Source: Actinomycetota bacterium (GTDB lineage Bacteria; Actinomycetota; Actinomycetes; Nanopelagicales; Nanopelagicaceae). From it: DNA of 10,406 bases. The position numbers were made by a program, and so were the translations under genes. Under the pieces are notes generated by a model. That model made no database searches, was not told the DNA's origin, and saw only the letters and a list, made by a program, of their open reading frames with translations. Positions 6,271 to 10,406 of the stretch are shown piece by piece (position 1 is the first letter of the stretch; each line of letters starts with the position of its first letter). Where the stretch lies: contig WLNN01000039.1 of NCBI GenBank assembly GCA_009699765.1, positions 1 through 10,406 on the forward strand, in the 5' to 3' direction.

Positions 6271-6774
6271 ATGAAAAAACTTCGCCCGCTTTTCGCCGCT
6301 CTCATTGTCTTATCAATGGCGGGCCTTGGAATATTAGGAGCTACAGATATGTCTGATTCACCTTCAACCGAGAACTCATCAATTGCAGCCCTGCCTGTAG
6401 TTAGTGCGAATTCAGGTGAGGCGCCAACTATTTCAGCGCCGACTGGTACGCCACCTTCCGTTCTTACTACCTCTGATGTAATTGTTGGTACAGGTGCGCA
6501 GGTACTTCCAACTTCAACCCTGACTGTGCATTACACATTGATGGCGTGGTCAACGGGAAAAATTATTGAATCTTCGTGGACATCTGGATCACCTGCAACA
6601 TTTCCCTTAGCTCAGGTAGTCGAGGGATGGCAGAAGGGTCTGCCAGGTGCAAAAGTTGGCGGACGTCGACTACTGATTCTGCCGCCAGATATGGGTTATG
6701 GCGCCGCTGGTGCTGGGCCAATTGGGCCCAATGAAACTCTAATCTTTGTGGTCGATATCTTCGGAGTCTCGTAA
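6271..6774 (+). CDS. exported FKBP-type peptidyl-prolyl cis-trans isomerase
   Basis: 167 residues, expected to catalyse cis-trans isomerisation of X-Pro bonds in folding exported proteins. The N-terminus (MKKLRPLF) and a hydrophobic stretch (about 7-24) form a signal peptide or anchor; there is no lipobox Cys. A Ser/Pro/Thr-rich linker (about 28-66) precedes the FKBP domain (about 68-167). Matching human FKBP12 by eye: Tyr26 is Tyr88 (VHYT), Phe46 is Phe111, Trp59 is Trp120 (VEGWQ), Tyr82 is Tyr143 (MGYGAAGAG) and Phe99 is Phe159. Phe36 and Asp37 are replaced by Ile99 and Glu100 (GKIIESS), so the active site is slightly atypical. The gene stands alone under its leaderless promoter, divergent from the MotB-like pair and convergent with the alpha-glucosidase gene. 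The family is certain; the substrates are unknown. Confidence 0.93.
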   Translation: MKKLRPLFAALIVLSMAGLGILGATDMSDSPSTENSSIAALPVVSANSGEAPTISAPTGTPPSVLTTSDVIVGTGAQVLPTSTLTVHYTLMAWSTGKIIESSWTSGSPATFPLAQVVEGWQKGLPGAKVGGRRLLILPPDMGYGAAGAGPIGPNETLIFVVDIFGVS

Positions 6775-6778
6775 CTAA

Positions 6779-6863
6779 TTACGCTTTGAACCACATTTTC
6801 AATTTCACAAGCTTACGCTTTGAACCAGATTTTCAATTTCACAAGCTTACGCTTTGAACCAGA
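6779..6863. repeat. 34-bp tandem repeat duplicating the alpha-glucosidase gene end
   Basis: Two full 34-bp units (6779-6812 and 6813-6846) differ only at 6794 (C) versus 6828 (G). A third partial copy of 17 bp (6847-6863) is the genuine 3' end of the alpha-glucosidase gene. Each copy therefore carries the last codons and stop (WFKA-stop) on the - strand. The repeat fills almost the whole 72-bp gap between convergent genes. No strong hairpin is formed. Confidence 0.95.
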
Positions 6864-8514
6864 CTGTAGTTCCCGCCGGAATCTTTCCATTCACAATTGC
6901 TTGAGTTGCAAGAAGTATCTCGCCCTTAGGCATTGGATATTTCCCACCCTTGAAGTTTGTGATGCAGTTCCAACCATTTGGACGACTAAAGTGCAAAACG
7001 TCATTGCGGGTTGTTTTATGCCACGTTAGTTCTTCTGCGCATTGAAGTTCACGACGAAGCTTGAGAGCTTTTCGGAAAATCTCAAGTGGAGTATGTGCTT
7101 GGCCGTTCTGTGACTCTACTGAGTAGCTACCAAACCAATCTGGCTGAGGAAGATGTGTTTGGCCATCACCGAAACCAAAATTCTTTGCATCGAGTTTCCA
7201 CGGTAGTGGTACTCGCGCTCCATCGCGGCCCTTCTCTTGTTTGTGATTACGAAGATAAACAGGATCTTGAATTTGTGACTCTGGAATATCGGCGACTTCA
7301 TGTAATCCAAGTTCGTCACCTTGATAAATGTAAGTTGAACCAGGAAGCGCCAAAATGAAAGTATTTGCTGCTACCGAGCATTGAGTTCCGATTTCAAAAT
7401 CAACAGGATGTGAAGTTCCATTTGAGAGGAGCCACTCTTGGCGATCAACAACAGGATGCAGTCCTAGTTTGGTTGCATAACGCATTTGATCGTGATTGCC
7501 CAAAGTCCATGTTGTTGAAGAGTTATTCTCCTTAGCCAGAGTCAGGCTATCTTGAACGCAATGTTTAAAACTAGCCCCATCAAATGGAGCGCCAATAAAA
7601 CGAAAATCAAATGTCTGTCCGAGAGTCTCTTCGCTTGCATATAAAGGCATGCGACTCGGATGGACATTCGCCTCTGCAACTGCAACGCGAGGTGGATCGT
7701 AGGAGTTAAATAATTTGCGCCAAGTTTTGTAGACTTCAAAGAGCTCTGTGCGGTCCATCAAAATTCCATTGCCATCGAGTGGCTGTGGATCTTCATACTC
7801 CATAGTTGAGCGCATGCGAAGTGGGTCCGAGAGATCTTTCTTTAACGCATGTGCCACATCGATTCGGAAGCCATCGACTCCACGATCTGCCCAGAACTTA
7901 AGAGTCTCTAGGAAGTCAGCTTCTACCTCTGGGTTATCCCAATTCCAATCAGGCTGTTCAGGTGCAAACCAGTGCATGTACCACTGGTTATATTTTCCTC
8001 CCCAAACAGATTCGTGCGTCCATGCTGACGGCGCAAAATGTGATGGCCAATCAGTTGGTGGAATCTCACCATTTTCGCCACGTCCGTCACGGAAGATATA
8101 TCGACTGCGCTCAGGTGAATTTGGTTCTGCATTAATTGCATCTAAAAACCACTGATGGAGATTGGAAGAGTGATTTGGAACGATGTCGACGAAAACTCGA
8201 ATACCTGCGTCATGAAGTTCAGTGAGCATCTCATCGAAATCTTCTAGCGTGCCGAGCTTTGGATCAACATTTCTATAGTCATCAACGTCATACCCACCAT
8301 CAGCTAGAGCAGAGGGATAGAACGGTGATAACCAGACCGCATCAAGGCTGAGCGACTTTAGATATGGCACTCGGGAGGTAATTCCCTTGAGGTCGCCAAT
8401 TCCATTGCCGTCGATATCTGCAAAGCTGCGTGGATAGATTTGATAGATAGCGGCTTGGCGCCACCAATTCTTATCTTTACTTAAACCGTTACTTAATCCT
8501 GTGCTTGATGACAT
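6847..8514 (-). CDS. GH13 alpha-glucosidase (maltase / oligo-1,6-glucosidase type)
   Basis: 555 residues, the usual length for this family. No signal peptide, so a cytosolic enzyme expected to release glucose from short malto- or isomalto-oligosaccharides. Visible features: the start QAAIYQIYPRSF (20-31); the calcium-loop-like DIDGNGIGD (33-41); region I Asp110 in DIVPNH; region II GFRIDV with nucleophile Asp219; region III general acid Glu281 in VAEANV; and region IV NHD with transition-state Asp342. GDELGL (399-404) and the C-terminal beta-domain follow. All catalytic residues are present. Trehalose synthase or sucrose-active relatives share this fold, so the exact substrate is not settled. 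No sugar transporter is visible nearby. The start ATG has a TACGAT box 7 nt upstream. The 3' end, including the stop codon, is tandemly duplicated just downstream. Confidence 0.95.
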   Translation of the reverse strand: MSSSTGLSNGLSKDKNWWRQAAIYQIYPRSFADIDGNGIGDLKGITSRVPYLKSLSLDAVWLSPFYPSALADGGYDVDDYRNVDPKLGTLEDFDEMLTELHDAGIRVFVDIVPNHSSNLHQWFLDAINAEPNSPERSRYIFRDGRGENGEIPPTDWPSHFAPSAWTHESVWGGKYNQWYMHWFAPEQPDWNWDNPEVEADFLETLKFWADRGVDGFRIDVAHALKKDLSDPLRMRSTMEYEDPQPLDGNGILMDRTELFEVYKTWRKLFNSYDPPRVAVAEANVHPSRMPLYASEETLGQTFDFRFIGAPFDGASFKHCVQDSLTLAKENNSSTTWTLGNHDQMRYATKLGLHPVVDRQEWLLSNGTSHPVDFEIGTQCSVAANTFILALPGSTYIYQGDELGLHEVADIPESQIQDPVYLRNHKQEKGRDGARVPLPWKLDAKNFGFGDGQTHLPQPDWFGSYSVESQNGQAHTPLEIFRKALKLRRELQCAEELTWHKTTRNDVLHFSRPNGWNCITNFKGGKYPMPKGEILLATQAIVNGKIPAGTTVWFKA

Positions 8515-8527
8515 GAGCGTTATCGTA
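8515..8527 (-). promoter_or_regulatory. leaderless promoter (-10 box TACGAT) of the alpha-glucosidase gene
   Basis: On the - strand TACGAT (8522-8527) is followed by 7 nt and the ATG at 8514, with no ribosome site. It forms a divergent pair with the acetyltransferase promoter across the 102-bp gap. Confidence 0.55.
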
Positions 8528-8604
8528 CTGCAGGCTCGCTAATCAACTCGTGTGCGCTCAATGGTGGGTTGATGTCCAAGCCAGATAATTGCACTCTGAC
8601 TTAC

Positions 8605-8616
8605 TACTCTTGAGCA
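8605..8616 (+). promoter_or_regulatory. leaderless promoter (-10 box TACTCT) of the acetyltransferase gene
   Basis: TACTCT at 8605-8610, then 6 nt, then ATG 8617. It is the same hexamer and spacing as at 6259-6270. No ribosome site and no clear -35 box. Confidence 0.65.
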
Positions 8617-9105
8617 ATGAATATTCGTCCAGCCACTATCGAAGATACTGAGGAGATACTCGCCCTCATTTATGAGCTGGCTCTTTATGAGAAAGCCCCC
8701 GAAGAGGCAAAAGCTACTCGCGATCAAATACACGAGAGTTTCTTTACTAAAGACCCAAAAGTCTTCTGTGATGTGGTTGATATAGATGGAGCTATTGCTG
8801 GCTGCGCTATTTGGTTTCTTAACTATTCGACCTGGCAGGGAAAGCACGGAATCTATTTGGAAGATTTATTTATCCGGCCACAATTTCGCGGACGTGGATA
8901 TGGCAAAGCGATGTTGCAACATCTTGCTGCAATCTGCGAAAAGCGTGGCTATGGTCGTTTTCAATGGTGGGTCCTGGATTGGAATGAACCTTCAATTGAA
9001 TTCTATAAATCACTCGGTGCGAACGCGATGGATGAATGGACTGTTTATCGGGTTAGCGGGCAGGCACTCACAGATTTAGGGCGCGCGACTAGCGAGAGCG
9101 ACTAA
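8617..9105 (+). CDS. GNAT acetyltransferase of the SSAT (diamine / thialysine) family
   Basis: 162 residues, close to the roughly 170 of eukaryotic spermidine/spermine N1-acetyltransferases. It transfers acetyl from acetyl-CoA to an amine. Motifs typical of this branch: ELALYEKAPEE (20-30), FLNYSTWQGKHGIYLEDL (67-84), the acetyl-CoA loop RGRGYGK (91-97), WWVLDWNEPSIEFYKSLGA (117-135) and the EW near 140. The YSTWxGxxGIYLEDL and VLDWN blocks separate it from generic GNATs. The substrate in bacteria is not fixed by sequence; polyamines, thialysine or other lysine-like amines are candidates. It is transcribed from its own leaderless promoter, divergent from the alpha-glucosidase gene. The stop codon TAA doubles as the first bases of the next gene's -10 box. 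Cytosolic, with no extra domain. Confidence 0.93.
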   Translation: MNIRPATIEDTEEILALIYELALYEKAPEEAKATRDQIHESFFTKDPKVFCDVVDIDGAIAGCAIWFLNYSTWQGKHGIYLEDLFIRPQFRGRGYGKAMLQHLAAICEKRGYGRFQWWVLDWNEPSIEFYKSLGANAMDEWTVYRVSGQALTDLGRATSESD

Positions 9106-9114
9106 ACTCGCCCC
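9103..9114 (+). promoter_or_regulatory. leaderless promoter (-10 box TAAACT) overlapping a stop codon
   Basis: TAAACT at 9103-9108 begins with the acetyltransferase stop codon and stands 6 nt before ATG 9115. The spacer CGCCCC has no ribosome site. Confidence 0.65.
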
Positions 9115-9714
9115 ATGACTTTGCTTCATCTGCTGGACCTGTTATCAACATTTGTATTTGCGCTAGTAGGCGCTCGAATAGCCGCAGACCGAGGCCTTGA
9201 TTATGGAGGGATCGCATTTATCGCGACAATCGCCTCTGTTTCAGGCGGCTCACTTCGAAATATTTTTCTAGGCGCTTTGCCAGTTTGGGTAACAGATCCT
9301 TGGATTCTTGCCTCTGTTCTTGCGGCCGTCATCATTACTTTGACACTTCGGAGAGTTACTCGGGTCGGCAATTTGCTACTAGCAATGGATACTTTTGCGC
9401 TAGCTATGGCGACTATGTCCGGAACTCAGTTAGCTTACGAGCTCGATATCCCTTGGTACTCATCAATTATTTTTGGAATCATCACAGCCGTAACAGGTGG
9501 CTTATTGCGAGATGTTCTCTGCCAAGTCGAACCAGTTCTTTTGCATCGCGAAACTATTGGAACTGCAGCTTTGATGGGGGCAAGCACCTTTGTTCTATTG
9601 CATGCTCTGAATACTCCTCAAACAGCAGCGGTTATTGTTGGAGGATTTGTCGTCATCATGACTCGATTCATCTCAATACGATTTGATTTACATCTGCCTA
9701 AATTCGTGAAGTAA
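9115..9714 (+). CDS. TRIC / UPF0126 family membrane protein
   Basis: 199 residues, about seven hydrophobic segments, with the internal duplication typical of the family. The first half holds SVSGGSLRNIFLGALPVW (42-59). The second holds AVTGGLLRDVLCQVEPVL in the matching place (about 124-141). These GG-x-LR-[DN] turns line the pore in structurally known prokaryotic TRIC channels, which conduct monovalent cations. Bacterial members (YadS, YicG and relatives) are mostly uncharacterised, and other substrates have been suggested, so the transported species is uncertain. The length is normal and both motifs are intact. Its leaderless promoter overlaps the previous stop codon. The MMPL gene starts 6 nt after its stop, so the two are probably co-transcribed. 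Confidence 0.93.
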   Translation: MTLLHLLDLLSTFVFALVGARIAADRGLDYGGIAFIATIASVSGGSLRNIFLGALPVWVTDPWILASVLAAVIITLTLRRVTRVGNLLLAMDTFALAMATMSGTQLAYELDIPWYSSIIFGIITAVTGGLLRDVLCQVEPVLLHRETIGTAALMGASTFVLLHALNTPQTAAVIVGGFVVIMTRFISIRFDLHLPKFVK

Positions 9715-9720
9715 GCACTG

Positions 9721-10406
9721 ATGTCAAGCGCATTTACTCGTCAAGTAATTCGCTTCCGACTTCTTGTGATTGCAGCTTGGATTGCGATTGCAATATTTGG
9801 AGTATTTGCCTCACTGGGAGTCAATGACAAATTATCTACTTCACTTTCCGTTCCAGGATCCGATTCAACTAAAGCTGAAGAGATCACAGTTGAGAATTTT
9901 GGCGAAAACTCAGAGGGAACTTTTACCGTTGTTTATTATTTCAAACATGCTTCGAGCCCAGAGATTGAAACACTTAAAGCAAAAGTCGCTCGAGCCGCTC
10001 AAGCGATTCCATCAGGGAAAATAGTTCAGAACAAAGTTCTCGATGGGATTCTCTATTCTGCAGTCGGCACCACGTTTAATTTAAAGGAAGCGGCACAATT
10101 AACGGAAGATCTCCGCAGAGCCCTGCAGAAAGAAGGTTTGGGCGCAGCGATGGTCACCGGACCGCCGGCGATACAAGGTGATTTCACACCTATCTTGACC
10201 TCAGATTTACGCGGCGGAGGAGTTTTGGCAATTGGAATAGCGATCGCAGTACTAATAATGATTTTTGGCTTCTCCACGGTTGTAATAATTCCATTTATCA
10301 CCGCTGCAGCAACTATTGCTGCAGCGATTTCCGCTGTCTATTTGTTGGCAGATCACGTCTTAATGGTTCTCTATGTTCCAAATGTTGTTGAACTAATTGG
10401 GCTTGG
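9721..10406 (+). CDS. MMPL-family RND transporter, N-terminal part
   Basis: An open frame from ATG 9721 to the window end: 228 codons of a protein that in this family usually runs to about 700 or more residues. A basic N-terminus precedes TM1 (about 13-33). The outer porter domain follows (about 35-160, with VPGSDS at 45-50 and the pattern around KAEEI typical of the family), then TM2 (about 167-187) and TM3 (about 189-212). The frame is cut at VELIGLG, where family members usually continue into the GxDYxLF motif of the proton-relay helix, so the key Asp cannot be checked here. MMPL proteins export lipids, siderophores or drugs using the proton gradient. No neighbour in the window points to the substrate. 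GTGAAG at 9706-9711 may serve as ribosome site, with coupling to the TRIC gene. Confidence 0.93.
   Translation, partial: MSSAFTRQVIRFRLLVIAAWIAIAIFGVFASLGVNDKLSTSLSVPGSDSTKAEEITVENFGENSEGTFTVVYYFKHASSPEIETLKAKVARAAQAIPSGKIVQNKVLDGILYSAVGTTFNLKEAAQLTEDLRRALQKEGLGAAMVTGPPAIQGDFTPILTSDLRGGGVLAIGIAIAVLIMIFGFSTVVIIPFITAAATIAAAISAVYLLADHVLMVLYVPNVVELIGL

Noticed and set aside
6779..6863. Regular repeats that could be a small CRISPR array
   Set aside because: The units are directly tandem with no variable spacers and correspond to the end of the alpha-glucosidase gene.
6847..8155. Open frames on the + strand opposite the alpha-glucosidase gene
   Set aside because: They are antisense shadows; the - strand frame holds all GH13 motifs.
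8542..8573. ATCAAC ... GTTGAT inverted repeat in the divergent intergenic region, as a possible operator
   Set aside because: The 6-bp arms are separated by 20 unmatched bases and fit no regulator site I know; chance is likely.
9770..10301. Alternative frames over the last 600 bases
   Set aside because: The frame from 9721 gives a clear MMPL N-terminus that stays open to the window end, so the others are shadows.

Overview
The window looks like chromosome from a small-genome, low-to-mid GC actinobacterium, most plausibly of the freshwater acI / Nanopelagicales type. This is inferred from gene content and promoter style, not from a marker gene. The pointers are: AT-leaning codon use with actinobacterial protein families; genes packed nearly end to end; and at least five genes with a TANNNT -10 box 6-7 nt before the ATG and no ribosome binding site, the signature of leaderless transcription common in Actinobacteria.

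Region 1 (46-4958, + strand) is a probable surface-protein or filament locus. A near-perfect 18-bp hairpin with a GCAA loop lies in front of five tightly coupled genes (gaps of +2, -1, -4 and about -8 nt). These encode an exported beta-rich protein with an unusual long acidic N-terminus, an ER/SipW-type signal peptidase (Ser/His/Asp visible), an unrecognised polytopic membrane protein with a secreted N-terminal domain, a secreted collagen-like protein, and a cytosolic protein with a Lys/Ala-rich tail. A sixth gene with its own leaderless promoter encodes a small membrane protein that resembles a signal-peptidase beta-domain without catalytic residues. By hand alignment, the exported protein and the end of the collagen-like protein appear to share a Cys-pair beta-domain. 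The combination suggests a dedicated export and maturation system for surface fibres.

Region 2 (4970-6146, - strand) is an overlapping two-gene unit: a two-TM coiled-coil protein followed by a small protein whose N-terminus resembles the MotB/ZorB membrane helix (Trp, then Ala-Asp, then hydrophobic helix) with a reduced OmpA-like tail. Its function is unknown.

Region 3 (6271-10406) is more ordinary. It holds an exported FKBP-type prolyl isomerase (+); a GH13 alpha-glucosidase (-) whose 3' end, including the stop codon, is duplicated in a 34-bp tandem repeat; a divergent SSAT-type GNAT acetyltransferase (+); a TRIC/UPF0126 membrane protein (+); and the start of an MMPL/RND-type transporter that runs off the end of the window.

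No tRNA, rRNA, CRISPR array, transposase or integrase was seen. No gene-free stretch exceeds 125 bases.
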